A stretch of 64,000 nucleotides of DNA from Enoplosus armatus. Taxonomy: Eukaryota > Chordata > Actinopteri > Centrarchiformes > Enoplosidae. The number at the start of each line of letters is the position of its first letter. The first letter of the stretch is position 1. The stretch lies in the NCBI RefSeq assembly GCF_043641665.1, contig NC_092190.1:7764548-7828547 (forward strand), written 5' to 3'. This document shows, one piece after another, positions 37,770 to 50,460 of this stretch. The notes under the pieces are model-generated. The model saw only the letters and a program-made list of their open reading frames with translations, searched no databases and was not told where the DNA came from. A program made the position numbers and the translations under genes.

Positions 37770-38240
37770 TACTGATACGATAAGACATCAATGCTGAACA
37801 CAAGTGCTGCTGCCATGCTGCACTCGGAGTCAAATGCACACAGTATAGGGAAAAAATGAGCAATATAACCTATATGTTGAAACATCTATCACACAAATTG
37901 TTTGTAGCAAATGTATTCTGCTGACCCATTTTCTTTTCCATTCATCCACCTGAGCGATTTTACTCGTCTTATTCAAATTCAGCCTTGCGCAGGCACCTAA
38001 CTCCTGATCCACCTGCTTCTATATATTTCAGCAATACACACACTGTAACATGCATACGTGTACATTTATACATATACTGTACATGCACAAACAGACACGG
38101 ATAGAATCACACCTTGCTGGTTTATGACAAGAATGATGATGGAAAATGATCGCTCTTGATGTTTGACGACTAAATAAATACATGCAGAAGCGGAATGAGA
38201 AAAACACTGAGGAGGAACAGCTTGCAGCTCTGCCACTCAT

Positions 38241-38264
38241 CCAAACCAACCAACCAACCAACCA
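38241..38264. repeat. (CCAA)n tetranucleotide repeat
   Basis: About six tetramer units with the first slightly imperfect. Confidence 0.9.
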
Positions 38265-38323
38265 AATTCTAAGCAAGCCCCCGAAAAAACACACATGAAA
38301 AAGATGAACTTATTGAGGTCTCT

Positions 38324-38337
38324 ATTTCCATGGCAAC
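38324..38337 (+). promoter_or_regulatory. RFX X-box-like site
   Basis: ATTTCCATGGCAAC is close to the palindromic RFX consensus GTTNCCATGGNAAC, with the right half exact. It lies within unique sequence. Confidence 0.35.
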
Positions 38338-38444
38338 ACAGAATAGTTTTGATGATGTTCCTTCCCAGTCGGCAGGCAGGGTTTGGCCGAATCACGGCAC
38401 AGATTGGTGCTCCGTGGCTTGTTACTAAGGGCGGGTTTAAAACG

Positions 38445-38448
<4 letters not shown>

Positions 38449-38479
<31 letters not shown>
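38449..38479. repeat. (GA)n microsatellite
   Basis: Uninterrupted GA tract of about 15 units. Confidence 0.95.
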
Positions 38480-38482
<3 letters not shown>

Positions 38483-39199
38483 CAGATGGTTGGAAGAATT
38501 GCCACTTTGAAGAAAACCCCAACCCACACTCACAACTGGGTTCTGCAATATTGATTTGAATGGATGGAAGGGAAGAAAACCTAGTGGCCTATGAATAAGT
38601 AAGTAATGGATAATATGGTCTAAATCAAAAGCCATTCAAACTGAATGGGATATGCGATCTCAATGATGCAGAGGTCCAGTGCGTCTTTCTCTCTACATGA
38701 GGGCACAGCAAACTATGGTACTGAACAGTGCTGTCAAGCCTCCTCATGTCATGTCTCTAATATGCTCCAACTATAAAGCACAAAGTAGAGACAGAGCAGC
38801 AAAAGAGGAAATCCTAAAAGATCAAAAATCTTTGCTGAATGAATCTCAACCTGATCTGAATGAACTGAACGTCTCTGCTAAAATGTCATAAAATATTCAT
38901 CATTATTTTACATCAGAAATGCTAGTGATATGCATTAGAAATAGGATTTTGATGGACAGAACCACTAACCACTGTGAGGATCACAGTGCTCATGCCACTA
39001 TTACAACTTATTAAATTGCTGCAATGACGTTTGGCTATTTTGTACGCCTTTTAAAATCTTAATTACAAATTTCTCCACCACATTTGAGAGGCTCCAGTTC
39101 TTTTTGAATAAACAACACACAATCATCAGGGGTTTTAATTTACCCAGCAGGAGAAGTTGTGCTAAATACCATCTATTTGAAAAAAGAAACTCCCCAAAA

Positions 39200-39202
<3 letters not shown>

Positions 39203-39251
<49 letters not shown>
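39203..39251. repeat. (TC)n microsatellite
   Basis: Uninterrupted TC tract of about 24 units, a homopurine/homopyrimidine tract with triplex potential. Confidence 0.95.
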
Positions 39252-39253
<2 letters not shown>

Positions 39254-40344
39254 AATTTGCATCTCTCGTCTCTTCCCTCCGCAGAGAGAGAGCAGCACTA
39301 TGAACTGCAGGAAACAGCATAAGAGCACAGGGCCCTGCCAGGCCCCGGCTAGCTGTGATTTGTGTTCAACATGACGGCACTGCTGTTCAGACAGACACGG
39401 CTGAAGACGCCGGGTTGATAGCATGGCATCATTTACACAAGCACAAGCTCCCGCACACCGTCCCTCTGTTGTCTCCCCTCCCCTCACCTTTTCATCTGCC
39501 CCCCCTCCCCCCCTTTCACTCCGACCCCACAACCCTAAATCCCCCTAGCACACGGCGACATGGCAGACAGGCAGCCACGCAGACAGGTGACCGTAAACAA
39601 TTAATCAACATGGTGACACCTCTACATCTGCCAGGCCCAACACGGGGAGGGGAGCTGTCAGCTAGCAAAACAAAGCAGCCCCCAACACACACACTTACAC
39701 ACACAAACACAGTTGTGTTGATAAGTGGTTCAGGAGCTCATAAAGAATGTCACTCACAAAATGTAGAAGCTTGTAGATATGAAATATTTACCCAACACAC
39801 TAACATGACACACAGCAACTCATTTCTTTCATCGCCACTTAGATGTCATTGGATGCCACTTGCCAGTTGTGGCACAGCAGCGTAATGTGGCAGAATTTAA
39901 TAAAAAAAAACAGTTCACATTTGCTGTATGTATGGAATGTCGTATGTTATTGCCATTTCATGCATTTTTTGTTTTATAAGCATTTTTTTGTGTCAAGCCA
40001 GCCACACAAGCATTTTTTAATATCATTTTCTAAACATTCGCACAACGAATCCTCAGTCGTCTTTTTCATCTTATTGCAGATGACAAACAACAAAATGGAG
40101 CATTACCACCATCATCTGTTCACAAAAACAAAACAAAACATTTTCTATACAGGTGGTGAGTGGAATTTTGTTTGCAGTGCTCAAAGCATTGGAAAAAGAA
40201 ATTAAAAGTAATATCAGTGTCCCTGTGACTCTGAATAATTCACCTGGCTGTTTTCAGAGGGACTACGTCTTTGGTAGAAAGTGACAGATCTGCATAGCTA
40301 GAAACCACTACAAAATTGAGACAAAATAGAAAACATGTTTTGAG

Positions 40345-40592
40345 GCGGTTCTGGCTCAAGAGATAGAGCGGATCGTCTACTGATCACAGGGTTGGTTGTT
40401 CAAGCCCCACCTTCACCTGTCTACATGTCGAAGCGTTCTTTGGCAAGACACTGAACTCCTGATTGCTCCCAGTGTTCAGACTGGCACCTCGTAAGTTAGT
40501 TTGCCGCCATTGGTGCGTGAGTGGGTGAATGAGTGGCAAATTGTACAGCACTCAGGATGAAAGCACCATATAAATGCTGCCATTTACCATTT
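40345..40592 (+). mobile_element. degraded tRNA-derived SINE
   Basis: The tRNA-like head carries an RNA polymerase III A box, TGGCTCAAGAG at 40352-40362, and a near-consensus B box, TGTTCAAGCCC at 40397-40407 (one mismatch). The body has CATGTCGAAGCGTTCTTTGG, then AAGACACTGAACTCC, a GTGGGTGAATGAGTGG segment, and the end CACCATATAAATGCTGCC. This wording matches a SINE-like family I know as very widespread in teleosts. It is a decayed fossil, not a tRNA gene, because the acceptor stem and anticodon arm are not intact. Confidence 0.7.
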
Positions 40593-42620
40593 AAAATATG
40601 TTCTTTGTATTTTTGGTCAACAGTGGTTTTTGCTGAGTTTGGTCCGGAGTAGATCTCAAGTGTAAGTGTCATCATCTGCATTTTATCATTATTTTATTAG
40701 GAAATCCTTGTAAAATAAAGCTTTTCATCTTAAATAAAACCTGTTAACCAAAGCTAGCAGTAATTCCTGTTCAGCTGATCAGCGTTTGTTTTGTGACATT
40801 GCAGCTTTACCTGAAGGTGCTTGACTGCATTCGTGATACATTTGCAATCAGCCATAAGCATCAAGAAGCTCTATTTTCTCCATCCACACCACAACTCATC
40901 GCTTCCAAATGAATCCATTTTGAGAGTTTTTATAAAGCTCATTTTTGGAGCTGAAAAAAATCACACCACGAAACATTTTCAGTTTTCAATTGATCCAAAA
41001 TGTGGATGTGGTCTGTTATGTTTCACAATTGGTTGTTAGTGTTGAGGATGTTTTTCTTGGTATGCCACCATTGTTTTAATCCCCCCCCCCCCCCCCCCCA
41101 TGCCCTGAAATCTTCCTGCAGGCCAGAGAACAAAACTGAGCTGCATATTCATATGGATGAGTGTGGCTAACAGGTGATGAATGTCAGAGCCGCTGGTGGC
41201 CTATTGTCACCAGGGACAAGGACAATACGAGGGGGAGATGGAGAGGTCAGCGCTGGGATGTCTGCTGCTAAAGTTTAAGCCATAGCTGACTTGTGTCATC
41301 CGTCAATGCAGACACATTAAAATAGGGCAACAGCTATGATGAATTCACTTATGTCTACATGAGTAAAACTGCTCTTCAGACTGACTTTACAAATGTAACA
41401 ATGCTTCCAGACATGGCCTTTTAAAAGACGCGTTTTAATGGTATTTCAGCCCCATTATTAGTTTGTGATATTTTGCTGGATGCATTATGTTTAGTTGGTT
41501 CTTGTTGACATGAAGATGTAGAAGGGTAGAGTGTGCCTGTGCACAAACACTCCTGGGGATTCTAATAACAATGCTGTGGTCCCGGGGAGCCACAGAGCTG
41601 CAAGAGCTGTCAGGCCTTTTGTTTCAAGGGGCCACTCATTACATTACAATCCCAAAGATAAGGCTCCTTCAGGGGGTACAGAAGGCCATGGTGGAGGAGG
41701 TATTGTTCCTCACTCCATGCACACCTCCCTGCTTTTGCAAACCTACAGGAAACATTCTGAGATGAACGGAGTTAAAAAAAAAGAAAAAGAAAGAAAGGAT
41801 AAATGCTTACAATAAGAAGATGTAGGCAAATGGCATTGCTCACCTGGTGTGGGGAGGAAGGGAGGAGAAAAGAAGAGGAGGGGACTGAGGAGGAGGAGAA
41901 CAGAAAGAAAATAAACTTGGGTTTTGATTAACCTGCCATTTTCATGAAGGTAATCATTATGCTGCCAGTAGGAAACTGGTGGGATGAGAGCTGAAACAGA
42001 AACACAAAGCTCTCATTTGGTTTTGTTTGTTCTTTACAGAATGGCTATCAGTTTGAGGGGGAGGCAAAATGTACAGTGGTGGGGGAGATGTTTACGATAC
42101 TTTTGGCTTTTGGGGGTCTTGTTGGTGTTCAGGTTTGACTGCATCTCACACATCAAAATTGAAGCAAAGTGTAACATGTGAATGTTGTGACAAATGAGAC
42201 ACACATGACAGAAAGCAGAAGTAGGTGAGAATTGGGAAGCGAGGGGGAAGGCTTCCCTGGGGAATGCGTGTGTGAGTGTGTGTTTATATATATATATTTG
42301 TGTGTGTGTGTGTGTGTGTATATCCTGCATGTATGTGGAAGGTTTTACAGCTGTTGAAAATTATAAAAACAACACTCATTTTTGGGGTGCATTAGGGGGG
42401 CAATTTTAACATTTAAAAAGTCAATAAATCGCTGTTCCTGTAATCATTACAATAGGATAACCAACACATTTATTGTATATTACAGGAATAATGTAAGTCC
42501 CCAACACTTCCAGGTTAGGGGGGGCGTACAAAGCATACATCTGTGTTACCTGAGATCAGGGTCCGCATCCTGAGCGTGTGGTTACGCTTAGACAAGAAAG
42601 ACATTGTGGTTACAGTATTA
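40593..42620. other. intergenic; no gene seen
   Basis: Contains a 19-nt poly-C at 41081-41099, a purine-rich stretch near 41770-41910, and a TA/TG compound repeat at about 42281-42321. No exon is supported. Confidence 0.6.
41081..41099. repeat. poly-C run (19 nt)
   Basis: Nineteen consecutive C. Confidence 0.92.
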
Positions 42621-42935
42621 GTAAAGTAAATACATTGTGTTCGATACTTCATGTCACTTTTCAGTGTTTGAGACTACTATCTTTCCGTAACCTTAACCCA
42701 GCGCTGTGAGTGCCTAAACACAACCGACAAAAACATGAAATAGAGTTTCCTAAAAGTGGATATTGAAAGAAAACAAATAAAATACGTTGTCAGTGAATGT
42801 TTGATATTTCTGTACGGGCATTGTGGAACTTGGCAAGTATGTTTAGTAAACATATTTTCTCATTATGTTGATAAAATTCAAATTCAGGTGGAATTACATT
42901 TCTCTCAAACATACTCGCTGTTGCAAATTAGTGAA
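42621..42935 (+). repeat. dispersed repeat, unknown family, copy 1
   Basis: Diverged direct copy of 45167-45510. Matching blocks are AAAGTAAA, GTCACTTTT, ATCTTTCCGTAACCTTAACC, GCTGTGAGTGCC, GTCAGTGAATGTTT, CATTATGTTGATA, GGAATTACATTTC and GCTGTTG. The CTAACC-type wording resembles nonautonomous elements common in fish, but I cannot assign a family. Confidence 0.7.
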
Positions 42936-43479
42936 GACAGCAAGTAAACAGATGGGAAACTGAAACTGCCGTAGTTTCTCCTCAGGCTGGACGTTTATAT
43001 ACATGGCAATGTGTTTAAAACACTGTGGTCATTAAGGTCTAGAAGACCAGTCTGTAATGAAAGAGGGTGAAGAAAATAGCCCCCTCGCACAGACAAACCT
43101 AACTACACTTTCATCACCTTACTGTCTCTTTCTTTCTGTGGTCCTTTCATGTTTCACTAATGCCACCAAGACCATCTTTTAAGCAAAGATTAAAAGATGA
43201 TCATAGACGTGTTTGATACTTTGCTCAATTTGTTTTCCATCTGTGTATAGGGCATAGTGTGTGAGCTCTCTTGTGGCTTGAATAAAGCAGCCTATAAATA
43301 TAAATTTCATGACACACAACACTGGCTTTTCCCTCATTCTGGAATATGTAATGAGCCTGAGAACTCATATTACATGTTATGGTTTTATTTTTACTTGTTT
43401 TTCACGCTCACTAACATATTGATCTATTGTCAGTTTGGCACTAGATGGGAAAATGTTATTACTCAAGACAGTGGTACAT

Positions 43480-44110
43480 GTTAAGTTTGCATCTTCTCTC
43501 CAGTGGGGACTTGGAAAGGGGAATGTTGATCCAAGCTCAGCCTCGAGGCAGTTTGTGCCTGGACTAGGAGAAAAAGCCTGAGGGTGTCCACCTGAGGAAA
43601 GGCTTGCTTTCCAAAGTTTAATGTAGAAAAAGTCTGTGACTCAATGGTAAATGTGCTGGTCTGACACTTTTCTCTCTACGCCTGCTCCGCTCTGCTTGGA
43701 CAACCATTTAAGTTGTCCAATTATCCATACAGAAATAATTTATCCTCCTCCGTGTACGATGACCCTTGTGTTTTGTGCATATGCATGGGCAAGCACACAC
43801 GTCAATTCATGTATGTGTGCAAATCAAGTTTTCACCCTGACAATCACAGCTTTAATTAAATTAAAGCAAAGGTGTTAAAGCTGTTGATTGTCAATGTGAA
43901 CGGGTGAGGAGCACATAATACAATGCATATCAATGCAGCCATGAGTGACTGCAGTCCCCCAGGTGTCAGCCAAATGAGTGTGAATATTCAGCTTTTTCCC
44001 CTCCACTTAACTCTCATTTCACTCTGATGACATTTTATTAGCTTTCCCTTGGCAGTGCTGGTGGGTAAGCGATCCGCACAGAAAACAGTGTCTTTGTACT
44101 GTTCATTCCA
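43480..44110. promoter_or_regulatory. candidate regulatory block
   Basis: Unique sequence between the two copies of the dispersed repeat, including TTAAGTTGTCCAATTATCC and ACAGCTTTAATTAAATTAAA. The evidence is weak and rests on texture only. Confidence 0.2.
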
Positions 44111-45166
44111 TCCAAATACAAAAAGATGCAAATAGGAATAAACAAGACAAAGACCTCTTCTGTCCTGGTGTGGAGGCTGGCTCCTTTGGGTTTTTCATTT
44201 CACATGTTTTTGTGACCAGTTGAAGGCAAATCCAATATATTCCAAATAATAAATGGAGCATCTATGGGATTAATAGCAATGATGGTTCTTTTTTTAAACG
44301 TAAGTCTTAAATGAAGACATCCATGATGTGAGGAGATGCACTTTCCTCTCGACACCTCCTCCAGGTGTCCATTGTCAGCCCATGTTCTTCATGTCGGGGC
44401 AGATCGGCACTCGCTCCCGATGTCCACTTCCCTCAGTCAACCTCTTCTTTTCTCTGCGCTGCATATCGATTCAAATGAAAACAAGTTGCCAATCCAAATA
44501 AACACCATGTCAAGGAGTCATCCAAGCAGACAGAAATATCTGCCCAGCATGATACCATAGGGCAGAAAACCACAGGGGCACTGGTGCTCCTGACCTCACA
44601 GGGGGTCCACAGAGACTAGTGAGGTGTGTGTATGTGTGTGGACACATGCATACACTCATATGTGCATGGGTGCACATTTGAGTGGCTAATCATGTGTGGG
44701 CTTGTGACTCTATTCACGACATTTATCTGGTCAATAAGTGCTATCATTGTTATTGCAGCCCCTGCACTGTACTATAAGCAATTCTGAAATGGCACTCATA
44801 TAGATTTGCTCATGTAGGAACGACCACTGATGAACTTCTGCCTGTACATAATATGAGGGGAGTCTATGAATTTCAATTGTCATGATTGCCATGTGCTTCA
44901 GGCATGTTCATTAATCACCCTTTATTGCTAGATAGGACTTTTATAGGGAAGTAGAACATAATAGGACGCAATGATCAAAAATGTTATTGCAGTTATTTTT
45001 GACCTTCAACCCTGTCTACTAGAAATTCCGTTTATATGATTATAAGTGATGTAATTTGTTTTGCCAGTTACATTTTGGGGGGAAGCATAATTGCTGCCTG
45101 GATAATGTTCCCTGTTTTCTAGTGTAGGAAGAGCTACATGTATGTCCCTTACATATGTCTAAAAGT

Positions 45167-45510
45167 GGTAAAAGTAAACATATCCTGTTTCATAATTCGA
45201 GTCACTTTTGACTTTTCCAATATTTAGCCAAGACCGTCATCTTTTCCTAACCATAACCAAGTGCTGTGAGAGCCAAAACATAACCATAAAAAAGTTTCAT
45301 CATGCTTTAGTTGCTGCGAGCGACATTGAGATATTGCGAGAACGGATTCTCTCATGAAAACAACTGAAATATGCTGTCAGTGGATGTTTTACAGATACAT
45401 TCAGAATCAACAAATTTGTCAATAAACAATGTTTCCTAATCATGTTGATATAAAATGTAATACTGGCGGCATTACGTTTCATACAAAACTTATATACTGT
45501 TGTGACCTTT
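45167..45510 (+). repeat. dispersed repeat, unknown family, copy 2
   Basis: Aligns by eye with 42621-42935 in the same orientation. Shared blocks in order are AAAGTAAA, GTCACTTTT, ATCTTTTCCTAACCATAACC, GCTGTGAGAGCC, GTCAGTGGATGTTT, AATCATGTTGATA, GGCATTACGTTTC and ACTGTTG. This copy is about 30 nt longer in the middle. Confidence 0.7.
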
Positions 45511-48500
45511 GGAAACAACATGTGTAACAAAAGTTGAGAGGTCTTATTAGCTTTTCAGAGCTTTGAGTTGTCACACAAGGCTAATGTTTAAAATAATTTA
45601 AGGGATTTTAGAACAGGCTGTGGGAACCCTTTGGTACTGTGGAAAGTAAAATTCAAAATGTCTTAGCATGCCTCAAAGTGGAGCCGTCCTTCAGGGCAAC
45701 CATTTGAATCCAACAGCAGTTGCTTCCTGTGCTCCCAATTTGAGTAATGATGATTTGAGGTTAGGACACAAGGAAGTTCCCTCAAGTTACCTAGGGAACC
45801 TATGACCTCTACCTGTGTCCTGATGTGGTCCCCCAGGGCCCCGTGGAGCAGAGGGGCCACAATAATCGGTTGGACCCCACTGAGTGTGAGCATAGCCACA
45901 GCACACCAGGGTCAGAAAGAAGGACAGGCAGAGCTAGTGGTCCACAGGGCAAAGGGGAATGCGCAGGGAGGGGGTGGGGGGTCTGTGCAAAGGCTCTCAT
46001 GGTGTTTTTAAGGTCATGCTAATTGCCATGGATGTACAGCATGCCTTCAGTTAGCCCTGGCTCTGCTGAGGAGGAGGAGGATGGGGGTTGAGGAGGTGGT
46101 GTTACAGGTGTGGACCTTTAATTAAATACCACTGCAAAGGTTAATGCGTAGAACCAGGAACTGCAGCCACTGTTAAGTGGAGGACATTTAAACACGGTCG
46201 AGAATATGCCCCACACTGTGAGTGTGTGTGTGTGGTTGTGCGAGTGTATGAGTGAGAGCGGAGACAGAGAAGGAGGTGAAAAATTCAATCCATTTTCCTT
46301 CCTGGAGGTACAAGAAGTTGAGTGGCGAAATTGTAATATAATGAAACTTGACCACCTTTGCACAGAAATAGAACTAAACTCAATCTATCAAGGGCCAGTA
46401 GTTGAAGAAAATATCCAGCACTGTAAAATTAAAGACTACTTGATTGCATGCTTTCCACCGTGTCATCAACTAATTTCATCCTCTGTTACGTGTGAACTCT
46501 GGTGTCTGCAAGATTTTCACAAAATATATTACAAGCTATATTAAGAGGTATTGTCACTCCATGAATAACCTTAAATACTTTGTGTGTGTATGGGGGGGGG
46601 GGGGGGGGGGGGTGCATGTGTGTGTGACCCTTGATAATTAGTACCATCTGCCATATTAGAACACCTCTGGAGAGACAGGTTATCTTCACAGAAGCAAGAC
46701 GGGCAATTTGACATGAATTTCCCTGCTACTGACAAAGACAACAATGATGGCCGAACACAGATGAATTGAGACATTGACTAAATGAGAGAGCTTGGAAAAG
46801 CACACTTAATATAGTCTTTTATCTCTTTTTCATCATTGTTTGTCTTTATTTATTCTTCATTCCATTTAAAAATATTTTGTTGTGCATGTATACAGAATAT
46901 GCAGCGATACAAAGACGACAACAAAACTCTGAAAGCTGCAAGACGTTCACAGCTGTACGTAGAGCTCTCCAATGTTCAAATTACTCAAAAAAAACAAAAA
47001 CAAAGATGTCTGACCCCTATTACAATTTTGGCTCAAAATCAGCTGCAGAATTAAGAACACTTGCTCACACACAAACATAGCCACACACAACTTGTTCCTC
47101 AGAGTCATCACCAGGAAACTGCAGGCTGTTAAAAAAAGAGCTTAGGGACCATTTCAGCACAACAAAGATAATTCACAAAGCCAAAGAATACACACAGCCC
47201 AAATCCACCAATTCAAACATGTCCTCCTCGGAGAGAGAATACTCTTTTATCTCACATCTCAAATTAGGCAAAACACGCATCACATTGTCTTGGTACAATA
47301 ACAGCAAGCTTGTATGAAAACTGTCTTTGCAAGCGCTCAGCGGTGTCGAATCTCTGCGGTGCATAAGCCACTGTGTATGATGAACTGTGATGAGGCCGCT
47401 GAGAGCGGCCGAGTGGTGGTTTTGGTTACTCCAAACCTACCCAAACATGCTATTAGCCCCTCACTCAAAGCACTAATTGGGTATTCATGTGGTGTTTTGT
47501 TTGTTTATCACCGTGTTACCACTGCAAGTCTTGGTTCAACATATCTCATTTTCATCCTCAACATGAAAGCCAGAGACAGTGGAATTTCTGCACTGTATTT
47601 TAGCCACGAAGCATAATCTCAGTTAACACAAGCCGGTCCCAGTTCTCTTTTGCTTTGAATTACCACCCGCAGTGGTTTTGTTGTCCCCCCCACCATCCCC
47701 CTATGTTTTGTTAAATAATTTATTCTGCCTTTAAAATTCACTCATAATATATACCTTTTTGTATGCAGAGGAGTGAAGAGGAAGACGACAAACATGCTCA
47801 TGAGTCTTTTGTAATGAGTAGGTGGCAGTGGCGGGCTTGACGCATGAGTATGTGGTAAGGATTTCCACGCGAGTGTTTTCATTTTTTTCACAGCTTGTGC
47901 TCGCCTCTATACTCCTCCTCAAACTCCTCCTTTCGCCTCCACCTCCTCTGCTGCCTCCTACTTCTCCTCAGTTTCCATGTTGTGGCAGCCGCAAGAGCCT
48001 TTTGGGAGAAGGCCAACCCCAGCAATCATTGCCGCCATTTTCCTAATCACCGAACATGATGTCCGTCGTACATTATGTACGTGTCAAACAGTGACTGAAT
48101 TCTATTGCAACTCTAAAAATGTTTGCTTTTTATATTCAGTTTTGACTGAAACCTGCAGTTGTTGCAAGTACCAAAAAACATCTGTGTCAAAAAGTGGTAT
48201 TTTCATGTATTTCAGTTATTCTACTTTCACTTAAGTAGATTGTTTTTATTTAGTATTGTATTCAGGTAGCTTTGGAGAGGCAAGAGCCTACAGTTAGGCT
48301 GTTCTTAAAAAATCCGGATGATATTCGGTTTCCTTCACTGGTGTAAACAAATTATAGTCAGAATGCTACGCACCCTTTTTCACATTGACCACACACTTTA
48401 TAACAATCAATTACTATTACTCTGTATAATCTTTTTTTGTTTGTTTTTTGAATAAGCACCCTGGTCACTTTTACATAGGAGTCATGCCGGCAGTCTTACT

Positions 48501-49119
48501 AAGTTGGACCAAATAACATTTCCTGGTGCCAAACATCGGGTAAGCATGCAGCTCTTTCCGTAAATGTGTGAATAAAGCCGTAAGAAACTATAACGTAAAA
48601 GTCACCCATGTCTGAATGACAAAAAGCCATCCCTTTAACAAATGGATGAAGCCAGGAATGTTAACGCTATGTCTGAAAAAGGGCTATACTGACATTGATG
48701 CTCTACTTGGGGGAAAAAAAAACTTTGTTTCACTGTAGTTGAAGATCTGAACTTCCGAGCAGAAAAAGAACAGCTTTTAAGCGAAAAGCAAAAGATCTCT
48801 TGAAATCACTCATTTTCACTCACTTAGCCACCTTGATTCACATCAAGCATTCTGGCTGCTGCTACCTGTTTGAAAATTACTGTCATGACTTATTACCTAT
48901 TTGATTTTTTTTCCTCTGGAATTTAATTTGCTGTAGGCATGCATACGTGTGAACTGAACTGAACAGCAGGACCACACAGATGTGCAACACAGTCTAGAGA
49001 GGAGGAGGAGGACTGTATGATCCCACATATGTCTCAAAAGATGCTAACACGAAAGAAAAAAAAAATCTTGTCACCGATAAGTGTGAAAGCAATGTGTTTT
49101 ACAACATCTAAAAAGATCT
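45511..49119. other. intergenic; no gene seen
   Basis: Contains a GC-rich patch at 45800-46100, a poly-G run at 46592-46612 and ordinary AT-rich sequence. Open frames up to 112 codons lack known domains. A CT-rich stretch at 47905-47970 and a CpG-containing patch at 47380-47420 were noted. Confidence 0.55.
46592..46612. repeat. poly-G run (21 nt)
   Basis: Twenty-one consecutive G flanked by TG-rich sequence; its length may be unreliable in assemblies. Confidence 0.9.
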
Positions 49120-49600
49120 AGGGGAGCCTTTTAATGGTTACACTCCTCTCCACACTAATCCCAACTGCTGTTTCCTCCCAATTAACAGAGTTTGTGGTGC
49201 AGAGGATGCATGGATCAACTTAGTTCCCCAAAACATTCAGCCTCTCCTTGAACATGGAGTCACACAAACACACATGCAAGCATATCTAATGTAGAAGAAA
49301 GTGTCTGTTGGTCATCTAGGCTCCTCCTGGCTGCTGACATTGTTTATACATGCAGATTGAAGAGCAACATTCAGATGCTGCTCTGCGCTGGCACCCTGGG
49401 CAGAATGGCATAATTAAATGAATTGACTAAAAGGGATGCAATGAATATCCCAACACAGTGTCAGGTCAGCCTCGCTCACAAATTAAAGCCAGGGGCCAAA
49501 CAGGGTAAACATTAATTTATCTGAAGTGGGAAAGCAGAAGAATGCATTCAGGGCTTGGCCTGTTTCAGTTTATGTGTCCACGATATTAATTCTTGTATGG
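49120..49600. promoter_or_regulatory. candidate enhancer-like block
   Basis: Nearly 500 bases of complex sequence broken only by a short CA patch at 49261-49275. Homeodomain-type words are dense: CCAATTAACAG, CATAATTAAATGAATTG, ACATTAATTTATC and GATATTAATTC. It also has CAACATTCAGATGCTGCTCTG. This is one of the strongest enhancer candidates by texture. Confidence 0.35.
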
Positions 49601-50460
49601 TGTTGAATCATTAGATATATTTTTATCAGAAAACAACATGCCTCCTGTGTCTATGTTCCAATTTAAGCTCAAAAACTGCATCTGTTATGTTTCACAATGT
49701 TTTTGACAGGAGATATAATTTGATTGTGATAGTTCATTCATTTATTCAATTGCAATATGCAAAAATAAGAAGAACATGTAACCAACGTTCTGTCGTCTCT
49801 CTTCCTTCTCACACACATGGGTATAAGGTGTACATAAACAAACATAAACACAGCAATTACAATTTACAAACAAGCGACACCTGCATACCCTTTCTCAGCT
49901 GCATATGCACACAAACACAAACAAATATACCTGAGGAGCATGTGGTGCTAAAACTGGAGGCTAATTAAGTGACAGTCAACAGCACGCGGGGGATGCATAT
50001 TCTGTAAATCCTATCCTATATCAACTGCATCAGTATAGCAGCAGCGTTACAGTATAGAAGCTTTGTGGGCCACTTGTTGTCAACTCGTCTTTTCACTGAG
50101 TGCTAAAAAAGTAGATGTAGATATGGCACAGGAAGCATCAGACAGGCTTTTTCATGGCCAACATGATCAACTCCTACGTGTGTGTGTGCATCCAGCTGTC
50201 TTAGTAAGTGACAGCTTCTGCTGAACTGTGCCTGTGCACTGACCTGGTGTTAGATAGGCTACACATCTGGACAGTGAAGCTATCAATTGTCTAAGAGTGT
50301 AGTCAACAATAATAAAATATATTTTTAGAATAATTACACCAAAAGAGAAGCAAAAAGAAAAATGTTATTTTTTCAACAATACTACAGCCACTCTAGCAGC
50401 TCTGTAAGGCTGTCGTATTACATGTTACTTTTTCTATTCTTCAATGGGAGCACCTGTAAC

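Larger units (their letters stand above)
37401..40344. other. intergenic; simple repeats, no gene
   Basis: Holds a poly-C/(AC)n compound at 37610-37660, (CTA)n at 37746-37769, (CCAA)n at 38241-38264, (GA)n at 38449-38479 and (TC)n at 39203-39251. An RFX-like site lies at 38324-38337. A 176-codon frame at 39355-39885 is low-complexity Pro/His/Thr translation and resembles no protein. Confidence 0.65.

Noticed and set aside
39355..39885. Plus-strand 176-codon open frame
   Set aside because: Pro/His/Thr-rich translation of CT- and CA-rich sequence with no domain and no homologue I recognise.
40345..40420. Possible functional tRNA gene (A and B boxes)
   Set aside because: The acceptor and anticodon arms do not fold, and the downstream body matches a SINE, so this is a fossil retroelement head.
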